A stretch of 64,000 bases of DNA, taken from assembly GCF_047495875.1 (NCBI RefSeq), contig NC_092471.1:4299001-4363000 (forward strand). Direction: 5' to 3'. Source of the DNA: Pithys albifrons albifrons. Lineage: Eukaryota > Chordata > Aves > Passeriformes > Thamnophilidae. The number at the start of each line of letters is the position of its first letter. The first letter of the stretch is position 1. The position numbers and the translations under genes are program-made. Below the pieces are notes generated by a model. That model was not told the DNA's origin, did not search any database, and saw only the letters and a program-made list of their open reading frames with translations. Of the stretch, positions 25,932 to 38,900 are shown one piece after another.

Positions 25932-25978
25932 TTCATGTTGTCAGTGGAAACCGAGACAATGATGACCCTCTCCTCTGA
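25932..25978 (+). other. Candidate terminal coding exon segment ending at TGA
   Basis: A strong acceptor (CTCTTCCTCCTTAACAG) ends at 25931. In the phase left by the 22188-22259 candidate, the frame reads HVVSGNRDNDDPLL and then a TGA at 25976-25978, so this could be a last coding exon continuing into a 3' UTR. An AATAAA occurs near 27285 as a possible polyadenylation signal. A different frame stays open to a GTAGTG donor at 26028, which would make this a 96-base internal exon instead. Both readings are speculative. Confidence 0.22.
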
Positions 25979-26251
25979 GTTCTCTGGGAGGGTTAAATAT
26001 CCAAGGACCAAGATTTGTCAGGCTCAGGTAGTGCACATTCCTGTGTTCAATAAGCCCCATCTCACACCAACAGGGCTTCATTACCCCCTGGTGTAACAGT
26101 GGGGCATTGCCACAGCACTGAGCATGACCAGCAGGAGCAAAAAGACACAGACCAAGTTTGTCTCTCAAAAGCAGAAGAGGAAAATAATTTGTCTTCTCTT
26201 CCGAATCTATAGTTTATTTTTTCTCTGTGTGTAGAACACAGCCCTTTTTAA

Positions 26252-26266
26252 TTTTTTTTTTTTTTT
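26252..26266 (+). repeat. Homopolymer T tract
   Basis: A run of 15 T bases following a T-rich lead-in. It is a simple repeat and could be the reverse-strand tail of an unrecognised old retrocopy, but nothing beside it supports that. Confidence 0.7.
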
Positions 26267-27371
26267 AGCAGAATTACTTTTTCTGGAAAGGCAAAAACAG
26301 ACTGAAATCTAATTACAAATGATAGAGTGGAGTATTTTTCTGCTCAATTTTAAAGAATCACGTTATAATCTTGGAACAGTGGATAACAACATCACTAATC
26401 CAATATTTTAACAGCAAATACGTTTGATGATGGGAATTGCTGCACTAATCTTATATCCCTCCACGGTATAGTTAAGAAATCCACAGGGGGTTTTACTAAT
26501 CAGTTTTGGTAAAGTAAATCAAGTCATGTAATTCTCGTTCCCCCTAAACGCCGGGCAATGCAGGCAGAGCCACGTGCAGCCCTTTTTGTTCTTTTCATTG
26601 CTGTTGTCCCCTAATCTGCAGCCACACTTTCCCCTGAGTATGCAAGACAGAGAGACTTCTGGAGAGAAATGTCTCCAGGCACCCTGTGGCAGAGATGTCT
26701 TAGGGGAGCTGGCACTGCCCCTCACTGCCCTCAGCTGCCCTGCTGGGAGGGGATGCAGCGAGTCCACTCCTGCTCCCAGGCAAGGGGGGCTGCCAATGAG
26801 CAACATAATTCTTTTGATACATAGGATTTGAGGTGCTCACTTAGGCGCTGATCTTACTGACCAGTGAGGTATTCTGTGATATGGCTTGTGTTTCTATCTT
26901 GATTTAAAAACTAAAAGCAGGTTTCCCTTTTTAAATTACAAACAGTGTGTTTTACATGAGGAAGAAATATTAGCAATTGAGGTTTAATATTTGAAGAGTA
27001 GCAACTAATAAGAATTCTGTGGGTATTTTGTTCCTGCAGTTGGTGGGTACTGAATTATCTTTCCTGAAGCCCTGGTGTGGTGTGTTTGCTTAGCTCACAA
27101 TTTAGCTTTTAGCACTCAAAATTAGTGAAAGTCAGAATGGTAGTAAAGCTTTATTTTTGATTTGCTGTCTTCAACTTCTATACAAACTAGTCACCTAAAC
27201 AGATTTATGCAGTCCAGTCATACAGAAGATATAGTCAATATTTAGAATGTGTGCTCAAAGTATTGCCATTTTATTTCATGCCTTAATAAATTTCAATATT
27301 CCTCAAATGTAGTTCATATTTAATGGATTTAACTGTAAAACTGAATGGTTACACAGAAGATTTGGTAAATT

Positions 27372-27486
27372 TAAAAAAAAAAAAAAACAAACCAAAACAA
27401 ACAAAAAACCAAACCAAACCAAATTAAAAAAAACCACCCAAAACCAAAAAAAAAACCCCAAACAAACAACCAAAAAAACCCCCCCT
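27372..27486 (+). repeat. A-rich (CAAA)n/(CCAAA)n low-complexity tract
   Basis: About 115 bases made almost only of A and C on the plus strand, beginning with a run of 15 A and ending in a run of C. Units drift between CAAA, CCAAA and CAAAA. The strand bias (virtually no G) gives a long phenylalanine- and tryptophan-rich open frame on the minus strand, which is an artefact of composition. It may have grown from a poly(A) tail, but no retroelement body is recognisable to its left. Confidence 0.85.
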
Positions 27487-28235
27487 TGTTATAAAATAGC
27501 AGATCAGAATAGAGGGTGTGGGGATTATAAAAGCAATTAGAAATGCCTACATAAATGTCAGAACTGGTTCTGAACACTCCAATCTTAAAGCCTGATATTT
27601 TTTATCTCTTCCAATGGAGGCCTAACAAGCTGGAAGCAGACAGTTCTTTTGGTCTGATTTGAGTACCAGCAGGAATGGAATAGCAATTTTTTAAAGAAAC
27701 TTAAGATAAAAACACATTAACTGTTGCACTTTGAAAATAATTATAGTGGATGCCATAACAAACCCTTAATCTTTGCAGCAGCAGCCAGTGCAGTGCTTGG
27801 CTGCCAAGAGGTGCAAACCTGGTTCTCACAGATAGCCAGGCTGTTCCATGTTAGGTGTGTTAGAGGTCATAATTTGTAAGGTATTCCTGACATTCTGAGC
27901 AAATAATGTGTCCAGAAATCAGGGTGTAGTTCTGGAAGGCAGCTTATGGACTAGAAGTGGGCATTAACCTTTTTATGTCTAGTGGTTATTTTCCCTGGTT
28001 CCAGTTCCAGTGAATATGGACTAGAATACCACCAATTTGCCAGATATAAACCAGTATATCTGTCTGTATTAGGCCATTGGGAGTATTCAACTGTAAAATA
28101 CAAAAGTAATTACAAGGTGTTTGCAGATAAAATCTGAATTAATATTTTGCAGCAAAGGCAGGGTTGGCTGAGGTAATCTGGCCAACAGGATGAACTCTAT
28201 TTGTATTGATCTAGTAGGAGTTCAGACAGACTTTA

Positions 28236-28260
28236 TATGTGTGTGTGTATATATATAATA
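28236..28260 (+). repeat. Short TG/TA microsatellite
   Basis: Alternating purine-pyrimidine stretch, (TG)n passing into (TA)n, about 25 bases long. Too short to be highly unstable. Confidence 0.75.
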
Positions 28261-31200
28261 TCTATTTTTTTCAATACCTGTTCTTGCCATGTTGTATGAG
28301 CATTGGAAGTTAATTGCTGATGTAGCTGAAAAGTCACTTGGAGAAAGTAAGGGGGAGAAAAAAAACAAGAGCCGGCTATCAGAGTTGTGAGCATTTACTG
28401 TTGATTTCAGCAGAGGAGGGACTATTACAAAAACAGAAAATAATTCCCATTTTATCTGTTTTCCATGATTCTGATAAAAAAGAAAAACTCTCCATTTGAT
28501 CCAATATACAGTTCTCTTATGAGTTAATTTAAATAAGTGAGACCTCTACAGACAGTTTCCATACAGTTTTCTCAGTCCCTTTCACGTTCAGCTGTACAGC
28601 AGCAGGAAACCTGTCACTTCGGGGGTTGTATCTTAAAGGACAGGCACTTACATGTTCATCTCTGACAGATTGTTCTATGTATTTTCAGAACCCAAATGTC
28701 AAAGCTGCTGAATGGAGAATTAGGGTATAGTATAGACTTCAGGTTCTTGGTACCTTGAAATATTTAAATCTTTTCTAAATCGTTCACTGAGACTTTGAAG
28801 AATGTCTTTCCCCTTTTGTCCACCACGAGAACAATGTTGTCTGCCTAATTTCTTTGGCTCACACTGTTAAATCTTTTCTTTCCTCTTGCTTCTGACATGT
28901 CAGTGCTGTTATTACAGACTTGAACAGCAGTGTAAAGGAGGGAAGAGTTGTTAACAGGAGCAGGGAGCTCAGCTGCAGAGCATCACCAGGACATGCAGCA
29001 CAGTGTGCATGCAAAAGGTAACCCCAGAAACTGCTGTCAGTGTGTGTGGGGCTGGAGCTGCAGGAGGGAGCTGTGCTGCTCCCCACAGGCAGGTGATTTA
29101 TTCTCCATTTCCTCATGCCGAGTTGGAGGAGATGGGTGCTCAGTAGTGAGATATCCAGTGACTTTGTTTAAAAAGGGCAGGCAGACAGCTACTCCTTCAT
29201 GTTGTGAGATGCTCAAAGCCCTGCCAGTGTCTGAGTAAATCACACAGACCTGCCTGCAGACAATGTAGATGAGATCTTTGAGGTGCTCAGTTATCCATGG
29301 GGCTGCTCAGAACAGCTTTCCACCCCACGGTATTTCTTCTGCCATCACCCCCATCTGGTGGCAAAGCAGAGACATCCACATTATTTAGGTGAAAGCTCTG
29401 AGTAGCAAAATCATTAAGTTGCATTGGACTGTAACTTACTTGCTCTAAGCTGTGCTCAACATGCGTAAATCTTCAAACAGAAAACATAAACGAGTTGTGA
29501 TTCATCGAGGTGTCCATTTTTCCAGTGACCAGATTGCCATCTCTGGCAGCTGCTGTAATGTGAGATGGGAACAGATCCATCCTCGGTGCTGCTACACCTG
29601 TAGATGCATTTAGGCATCTGGGAGCAAGAGGAGCGGACTGAAAAGCTCTTGGAATGCATGAGCAGGGTAAAATCTCTGATGTTGTGTTTTAAATCTTAAG
29701 AACACTATGTCCATTCCTGTTGAATTAGAGACACATATTTTGTCCTTCTGGGTAGAAAACACAGGCACTGACATAGTCTTGTCCCAGGCAACAACAGAAG
29801 GAGGCACTAAGAGCATCATGTGAGTTGCTCACCTGCAGGAGTCCATCCCCATTGTAGTTATGTGACACTGAATGTTTTATTGTTGGTCACAAAGGATGAA
29901 GACTGAAACCCAGTGCTGGGGGACACATTGTTCACAAATGCTGTTGGGGCCCCCAGTGCACACTGCCCAAGCTGTATCTCATACATCTTCAGCTGAAAAC
30001 AGTTTTGGACTGAATTTAGTTAACTGAAATGTGGTATTTCACCAGTCCATTAAGTTATATGGTTATTGTTTTGTGTCCGTGGTGGAGACGGTGGCTCTGG
30101 GTTGCTGTCACCAGGTCACTCACCCTCTCAGGCAGCTTCTGAGCTGCGAAATCCATTGTTTTTCTTGAAAGATATTTTATGGGCTGATTAATTTTTTGGC
30201 TGAAAATTATTGCATATAAAGCAGATCTGCTCCAAGTCGGTGCCCCGACGGCTGTACGGTAATGGGTATTATGTATCCATTCAGAGCCCAAATGAGATTA
30301 ACACCACTGTTCTCTCCATCTGCCTTTGAGAAAGAATCCAATAAATAATGAGGCATACGAGGGCAGATTATCATATTGTATTCAGCATTTACAGTGTGTG
30401 CATTAGTTGCTGCAAGGAGACAAGCACCCAGGCAGAGGGAGTAGGTGCTGCTGTGCCACTCAGAGTGCCCGTGTTGAGCTCTCTTAGCCCAGAGCAGCAC
30501 TGGCCTTGCAGAGGGACATTTCTCACTCCTCGGGCTGTGCCTCGTCAAACACTCCAGCCCCAGGAGCTGCCAACTCATGGGGTCAGCTGGAAGTTTTACT
30601 TTAAAATATGTAGAGAGAGTTCTATAACACCTCAAGACAGTGCCAAGAGAATAAACCACAGACTTATTCCCAAGGGGGTTCTTGATTCATTTAGGGAAGA
30701 AAGGAAGGGAACTTGGCAAAACATTCCAAAGGGGGACTACACAACAGACAAAATGTTCCACCACACTCTCAACCCAGCACATACCAACCCACAACACCTA
30801 AGTCAAAATCCAATCCCAGTTACTGATTTTTGAGCCATATGAGTCCAAGCCATTTCTGTCCATCTGATGGAGCCTCTGTCACTGTCCAACAGCACAAATT
30901 TTCGTACCAGTTGGAGACAAATTACAGAGAGTCTAAAAAGATGGTGGTCTGTAATCAATTGCCACTGAAATGGTGTAACCAGCCTGCAGGCTGCCAGCTT
31001 GGAACTCAAGGGCACAGATGAACAATATAATGTATGTCCTGACTCTAAAAATGCTTAAAATAGGTTTTTATAATAATGTTTGTTTTCTACTAGAAAATAG
31101 AATATTTTTGTTTAGCAACTATTTCTGCCTTAATGATGGAAGGCAGATTTTTGGTATATAACATTGTTTCTGTGTATGAACTTCATTTAGAAGGTTCTAC

Positions 31201-32632
31201 AACAGTCTTGTGTGCTGTTATGAATACAAATTGTGGGGTTTGCTGGAATTTTATCAACTGGTTCTAAGGAATTTAAGTCAAAATAGAGAAAATGCCATTA
31301 GATAGTAGATGTTGGAGCTGCAGTTCAAGACTAGTTGGGGAAATTATGACCAAAACTTTACATTTTGGCCTTGTTTTGAAATGCTTCTATGCTTTCCCAA
31401 ATAACAAAACTAATTGTTATGCACTGTGCTCTTTTTCTAACTTGAACAGATAGGAGAAGTTTCTCATACTCAGAAAAGAATTAATGTTGCAAACTCTGAC
31501 AGTGGTTGGTGTTTGTAGTAGAATTCATCATCCCTGAAAAGATGCATATTCTACTGCTTTGTTTTTAAATCCATAAATTTTCACAGTACTTTGTAATGTC
31601 ATGAATTTCACTATATATCTGCAATACAGATGGTGTAAACTCTGAACCAAGGCAGAAATTGAACTTTGTTTTATTTGTCATGTCCTTTTTGTGCTACTGT
31701 TCTCCCTCAGGATTTTATTCCAAATTCCTCTTCATTCTTCAACAAAGATTCACACTAAATACTCGAGCTGCCACTATTTGTGGAAACTTCCTCTCCCAGG
31801 CTGCCCACAGTCAGTTATTGTAAAGGACAAGATGAGTTTGTAGGTGCCCATTCTTTTATAGCTGAAGGTTTTCAGGGCATTTTCATCCTAAGCTGAAGCA
31901 CAACCAATTACCAAAGTATTTGCAAGTGGGGACATTTTTAGTGCAGGCTTGTTTACCTGGTAATATTCCATACTTATATTTTCAGTCTCTGAATTTACGT
32001 AGTTGTTTGGTCTGTGATTCAGATAATGATAAAGTGTCTTCTTTCTTTTGTGCATTTAGTACAGAATGTACATTTGCAAGAACATCTCAAACAGCTTCCC
32101 AGATATTTCAGTGCAGCCCAGCTGTGGACTGTGAGCATTCCCAGTCCCTGCTTTTACTGCCAAGGACACCCAGGTTGAAGGTGTAGCAGGACTGACCAGG
32201 CAGAGAGTGAGAAGTTGAAGGAGCACGTGGTCTGCCCTGCAGGGGAGATGGACTGGGTTGTTTTGGGATGTCTTTTCACGAGGAGGCCAGGGTTGGGGAT
32301 CAACCTGAGTATAGAATGCTTTGAATGTGGATTTAGCCTTTATTACTGTTATTCTCACTTTACACATCACTGCTTGACCAGATTCCACAAACCAGAGGGT
32401 TCTTTAGCAGATATGACAGTGTGGGCCATGCCTGTAATTGGGGTAAAGAAACTCACAGAAATGCGTCAAGTGACCCTGGCTCTTCTTCTATTTGCTAACT
32501 GTATAGAAAACATAAGAAATTATGGAAATATTACTTAGGATCTTGTATCTAATGCCTTTTAAAACCAGTGGCTTCTTTTATTTTGAGAATGCCATTACTT
32601 AATAACTATGGAAAACTTTGAGAGGTCGGTGG

Positions 32633-32645
32633 TTTTTTTTTTTTT
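32633..32645 (+). repeat. Homopolymer T tract
   Basis: Run of 13 T followed shortly by a run of A. Simple sequence with no associated element recognised. Confidence 0.65.
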
Positions 32646-32830
32646 CTGAAAAAAATTCAATCTCTATAATCAAAGATAAATGATGTTGTTTGTCCAATAA
32701 TGTTATATTTCATTGGCTTTTCTTTTACTTTTCCCTTTAGGAAAACCTATTTTTACAGTGATCCTCTATCATGTGCATGTTACAGTTTTTCTCTTTCCAG
32801 GTTTTATTTTTCAACATTAAGGATCATATT

Positions 32831-32900
32831 ACAGAATCAGTTAATTTAGAAGAGACCTGTGGGATCATCAAGTCTAAGATCCATTAAATGTTTGCTATCC
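32831..32900 (-). mobile_element. CR1 3'-end relic
   Basis: The text ACAGAATCAGTTAATTTAG, then 'agagacctgtgggatcatcaagtc', matches the pattern of a CR1 3' terminus read from the minus strand (cagaatca...ggaagagacct...gatcatcaagtccaa). Similarity fades after about 60-70 bases, so this is a very short or strongly diverged copy. The right edge is approximate. Confidence 0.6.
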
Positions 32901-35900
32901 ACAGTGGATTGTTATGCTTTACATCCTCTGATTTTATTTCCCTCTTGAGCATCCAGCCTGGGAGGTGATGGGACAAAGCAGGCAGGTCTCACAGAGAGAA
33001 CAGGGCTCTTGGTGCCTTTGAATTCTGATTGGTTTTTTCTTAGCTGCTTTCATGTATGTGTCTAACACACAGATCTTTGTCTAAGTAAAAGTAATGATGC
33101 TTTATGATCTGTTTCATTCGCTCTATTTCAGGATTTACAAGTGCTGTGACTTGGAAACATCTGAACACTTTTTTTTTTTTTTTTTTTAGTGAGAGAGACT
33201 AGTTTGCTTGCTTTCTTTTTCAGAACACAGCTAAAATGCCAGGCTTCTGGGCTTGGCAGTTTTACAGCAACTTGATAAAATAAAAATAATCATGCCATCA
33301 CTATTTTATCTTCCTTCTTTCAGATGTGCTTCCTTTAGAATTGCTTCTTTCTTTCATATTTGTGGCACTGTGCTCAGCAGCGTGGCAGGCTGTTCGCAAG
33401 CTCTGCCAAGTCGGGGATTTGAGAGAAAGTAAACAACTCGGTTGGAAACATGGAGAGCAAGTGTTGTGTAGACTCTAAGAAGCAGAGATATGCTGCTGTA
33501 TTATACAAGAGTTCACTTAATGGAAAAATGCTGTTTTCCCCTTGGAAGGAATGAATCTCTCTTGCTGGCCGTTGTAAAGTAAGCCAGCCGTGCCCAACAA
33601 CTGCTCTCTGCACAGGCAACTGCTCTATCAGGTTGAGGTTGTTTGGTTTGTTTTGTTTGGTTTTTTTTAGTGCTTTTCCAATTGAGGAAAAAAAGGATTT
33701 TTGGCCCTCCAGTTAGAAATGTTTGTAAGGAATAAAGTTGTGTGTTAGCACTACCTAGAGACAGTTTACAGAAGGAGCTGGGAAATACCTGTGGGAGCTG
33801 CAAGATGGGCAGTTATTGAAGCCTTTTCCTTTGTGTAAAATAGTTGCTCCACACGAACTCCTCAAATATTAGTTTGCTTGCAAGTGATATTTATTCAGTC
33901 AACTACAAATTCATTAGTGATACTTTACAAAACAGTCCTCTCAGATTTAAGTTTTTGCAAGCAGGCAGGATGTAACTCAGCAGCTTCTCAAGTAATTTGT
34001 GTATCACTTCTACCCTCATCAAACTATGACTCAGCAATGAGATGAAAAGCAGTTAATTATCTGCCTAGACAGGAGGTGGGGCTTAAATTTAAAGAAACAT
34101 CTTTAAAACCTTGTTTTGTGCAGTTCTCCTGAGGAATGAAGGTTGCTTTTGGAAGATTTCCCCTTCATGACTCTAACATGCTGTTCCCATGAAGGCTCTA
34201 ACTTCCTTTTTTATGTCTCCACATTCTGAGGTAGATAAAGCTCAGAATAGACCCCAGAATTATTACTTTTCTTTTTTTAAGTCAGACCCATAGCTTTGTG
34301 AAGCCCTGTGACATCTATATTAGTTTAAGGATTGCAGGTAGCTCATGCTGTATATTTTGCTGAGTTACTTCACCCCTCATGTCATACTTCAGGTCTTCAG
34401 GGATAAGTTTTACCTACAGCTTTGTTCCTCTGAAAGAACTTAGCAGAAGTTGCCATCATTATCTTTTTTTCTCATGATATTTCTTCACTTTAAAAACCTA
34501 GGCATGTGTCTGACACTGTACACTTAACACAGTGTATATCAGTTGTACTCAGATCAGAATTATTGGAGGACATAACTTAAATAGATGGCAAGTGTAACAC
34601 TACCTTTTTGGACAGAAAAAATTCCTATTCTATTTGCATAGTGTTTTGAGAGATCATACTTTTCAAGGAGGTGGGCATAGGTATGTCTTAAATGTATTTA
34701 TAGAACTAAGAAAACACACTGGTCCTTATTCATTGATTTTCATTCTCCAAATGAACTAATTTGCTTGGAAGATTAGAGTGGCAGTGGGATGATAAGGGGA
34801 GAGATACAGAATGAGAGTACAGAGGAGCTTATGTGACACTGTAGGCAGAGACAAGGTAAAGCTGTCTTGGTTTGTGGGAACATACAAACCAAAGAGTATA
34901 GCAGAAGACCAAACAAACACAGCTACAGAAAATAAATGCTTCTGAATTAGTCTGTTTAGCTATGATAGATGCCTTGTCAACCTGCTGCAGCTAAAAGCTA
35001 AATACATGAGTTGAAAAGAAAAAAAATCCAATTGAACAAAATCAATCATTGGGATATAGGCTATTAAATGTTGACAAGTGGTAAAGGCTGGTTATACTGC
35101 ACTAAAACTTTGGGGGATAGCAAAGCACCTCTGAGTAAACTCACACTCTTTAAATCAAAAATGGAAGTTCGTTGTTTTCCTCCATGGCATGATGTGTCAG
35201 GGGCCTGTGTTCTCAGAGACTGTTACACGGTGTGAAATTACTGGTTCACTCAGCTCTTTATATTTCTGGCCTTGAGATCTTGATCATTACAGTGAATGCC
35301 CCTGACAGAACAGCAGAGTTGAGAAAGGGTTTAGATTCTGTAACAATAAAAATCTGAAATTTCAGTGAAATAATGAGCAATAATGTTTACACAAAGTGGA
35401 AGTCAGGTATCTGATTAATGCCATTCTGTAGGGAACAGTGCACAGAAAGTTCACACAGTTCCTTCATTTGTTTTTCTTCTACAGCACAAGAATTCACCGC
35501 ACAGTTGCATGAAAATGCAAACCAAAGTCCTAAGGAGACAATATTTCAGACCCTGGAATTGCTTTCTTAAAATAACAAAGCTTCCATTGATTTCTACTTC
35601 CCCAATATGTTTTAGACTATAAGGTTTAAATTGTTTAAATTTATACAGCAAACAGGGAGAATAGGCAGGGTGTGTTAACAGTGTGGAGACACAGGGCTTC
35701 AATTGCCTGTTTCCCCGTGCATTGATCTGACTGTTTTATTTGGTGGTTCTGCCACTTTCTGAGGGCTGAGGACTAATGATCAGCACTTGTTGGATGAATG
35801 AGAGGGAGCTGGTAACCAAATTTAACTGTGACAGCCTGCTGTCCTCTTATCAGTGCCTCGGAAATGCACTTCTTATGCCAGTCAGTGTTAGAATAAACTC

Positions 35901-38900
35901 AGGAGTACTAAGTGATGAACAACAGTCATCGCTTAAAGGTTTCACTCAGTAGATCTACAAGCAATAAACAAAAAACAAAGAATGAAAACCTGATGTGTCT
36001 ACTTCAATGGTTAGTGAGTTTTCAAATAGGTGATTTCATCTCCCTTGTAGTCTGTGTCCTCTCGCTGTTTTCCTCTGAGATACAGTGATGGGCTATCATG
36101 CACACACAATATCTAAGCCTTTGGCACACGCTCTTGTAGCCGGATTGTTCTGAATGAAATAGCAGGTCTGAGATCCTGTGGGGAAACTGCTTTTGGTCCT
36201 TTCTAAACCTCTTCTGATCTTTGGGTCAGCTTTTATAAGGTGAGGGCAGGTGGGTGTAAAAAGTACGTGCTTAAATCATTATTATAGTATTCTTCTGAAA
36301 GTTCTTCTGTCAGAGTGTTTGCCTCAGAGTTAGCCACAGTTTCCTAACACAAAGAAGAAATTGCCTCCAAATAAAAGCACCCTGGAAACGATCAATCTTC
36401 CATAGCAGCAGTAAACTATTGGAACAGAGAGCAAAAACTAATATTGTATGTCCTATGGCCTATTACTGACTCCCAGGCATTGCTACAGGGAAGTCAAGGC
36501 TTTTCTGGGCAGTGGAAGGAACTAAATGCAAAACTGCTAATTATGCCTAGGCAAAATAAATGTTATGACATGTTTTCTATAGGTAACATCCTATGGCTGT
36601 GGCAGATTTTATGGGGAGATTAAGGCCAAATGAAGAAATGGCAATGCTGCTGTGCATGTGGTAATTTTCCTTGGAAACAAATGGCACAAAATATTCTGTG
36701 GTGACCTTACCTTTTGCAATGGGGTGTGAGGTGGAAGGAGTTTTTCAAATAATAGTTATGGTTGTAAGGACTTTCCAATTTAATTGTAGATGCTGGTGAG
36801 GTGCAGAAACACAGACACCTTTGCTTCTGTCACCTGTGAGAGCAGGAACAGCCCATTTATTTAAGACCTTGTTATCTTCAGCATGTTAGTAATGATCTAG
36901 TGCAAAAGGCAACTTGAAAACACCAAGTGGGAAGGGTGGCCAGTGGAGGGAGTGCCCCATGGCAGGAGTATGTCTGCTGGGCATCCACATATCCTTCACT
37001 GAAGGTGTCAGTGTGTGTTGCCCAGAAATATTTGCAATCCCTGTGTGTTGAATGCAACTTAAGTTAATTTACAAGACTACTCCAGACAAAGAATTTCTAA
37101 GCTTGTAATTGGATTCTGTGTTTGAATTCCTTTTCTTCTGCTGGGTGCACTGTGGATGAAATTTTGTTTTCTTATCCTAATTGTTGTGCAAGAAACCCAG
37201 ATTAGATTTTCTTCCTATAATGACTTTGGATATGCAAAAGAGTAAGGAGACTCAAAACATTTCTGAAAGGCAAAAACAAGTGGAAGTGTAGAAATGCCTT
37301 TAGTTCTTCCACATTTTTTTGCCTATGTTCTTTAAATTATGGGAACTGGGATAGTTCAAGGGCTTGTTTTACTGGTAAAATCTTTACTTTAAAATAGATC
37401 CTTGATGTCATGCATGAGATAAATCATAGCGGGGGTTGTTTTGACACTCTGGAGTGTTGTTATATTATGCACTGGTTTCCCAAGAGATCTTAAAATTTAA
37501 CAAGCAGAGGCCAGTGTGAGTAATGAAATGAGGCAGCAGTACAGCCATTTCAATTACACTTTTATTACACAGCCATTCTTCCTAGAGCACTCTATACTCC
37601 TTGCAATGCTTCCCAGAGTCTGAAGTGCTCCGTGTGAGGGGAGGGGGCTCAGGTTTCCTGACTGGGTGGGCACTGTGATTTCATCCTGCTTTGATGGCAG
37701 AGCTGGGGCTGCAGCAGCCTGAGCAACACCAGAGAGAGCAGGGAAAAAGGGATGCTCTGCTTAACTTGAGTAGCTGGGACCCTGCTCAGGGAATTATAAT
37801 ATTTGACATTTCAGTAATATTCTTAGGAACAGAGGTTTAGGTTTTTCTGTTATGTTTTGAAGATGTTTCAAGTCTCTGGTTAACACTGATTACTTTTTTT
37901 TTTGTTCTCCTCCCCAGTAGGCCCCAACAGCTTTAATATTAATCATGTTCCTTATCTTTTTTCAATGCTTATCTTATAGTTATCTGCTTGTAGTATGAAT
38001 TATTCCTGAATGTTTATTTCTAATATAGGCTATCATCTAGAAAGGCTATTAAATATTTTGAAGTGTTGTTAATGTAACTTGTACTTTAGATTATGAATGT
38101 CAGTTCCCCTTTAATGCACAGACAGCAACAAGCATGTTATTATATGTATAAATAAGAAGTTAAAAATCTGCAAGTTGAAACCATCTTTCTCATTTATTGC
38201 ATTTTAAGGAGCAATTTGAAGTTATCATAAGGGATTATATTAAAATGACTTTCCATTTAAGACTGCAATAACAACACCATGTGCTGGAAATGCTCTTGGG
38301 TTACACAGGACATTAAACAGCTTTTGTTCCTGTAGCAAATTTATCATGTGGCCTCGACTTGCTCTGGGCTATGTACCTAAGTGTGATATTTTCTGTGCCC
38401 CCTGAACCCTCAGTGTGCTCAAATGGCCCATGTTAAGTGATTACCCAGTGCAGATGACCCCAAGGTAAGGGGTTCACTGGGCACATTTTGGGCAATGCCC
38501 CACATGGGACAGGGATCAGCACAGCTCCTCTGGCGACTGAACTGCTGCAAAATTCCAGTCAGGCTGGGGGGGATTGGGGCTATTACATCCCCATCAGAGT
38601 ACACTGACTTTCATTCTAATACAGCATTATTAGAACTCTCCCTCACTGTCTACTTGTTAATTTAGACCACTTGTTTTTCTGATATGAGCAGGAAGGGGCT
38701 CTGTTTCCCCCCCTTTTACCAGCAGCCCTGTTAGATCCCTTACCTGAAGAGAAAACCATTACAAGCTGACAAGCTACAATTTTTTTCAATTCCTGACATG
38801 TCCTTTATAACAACAGCAGTGACTAGCACAGCACACCTACAATATCTGTGTTGGGAGGGAGCTCTGATTAGAATTTGAACTGCTATCAAGGGGTGAGGTT

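Larger units (their letters stand above)
25979..32830. other. Unique DNA with simple repeats, no supported gene
   Basis: The stretch holds a T-run (26252-26266), a long A/CAAA-rich tract (27372-27486) and a short TG/TA tract (28236-28260). The GC-richer patches at 26530-26780, 28940-29100 and 30420-30560 have frames on both strands of up to 150 codons without recognisable domains. A splice-shaped 101-base segment at 28917-29017 is open in one frame but has a weak acceptor. No RNA gene is seen. Confidence 0.5.

Noticed and set aside
27371..27577. 68-codon minus-strand frame rich in phenylalanine, tryptophan and glycine
   Set aside because: It is a translation of the A/C low-complexity tract.
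28917..29017. 101-base splice-shaped segment open in one frame
   Set aside because: The acceptor has a poor pyrimidine tract and the peptide shows no recognisable feature.
30207..30833. Overlapping frames of 150 codons (minus) and 161 codons (plus)
   Set aside because: Neither shows a domain, signal or repeat-family motif; opposite-strand overlap in a GC-richer patch is common by chance.
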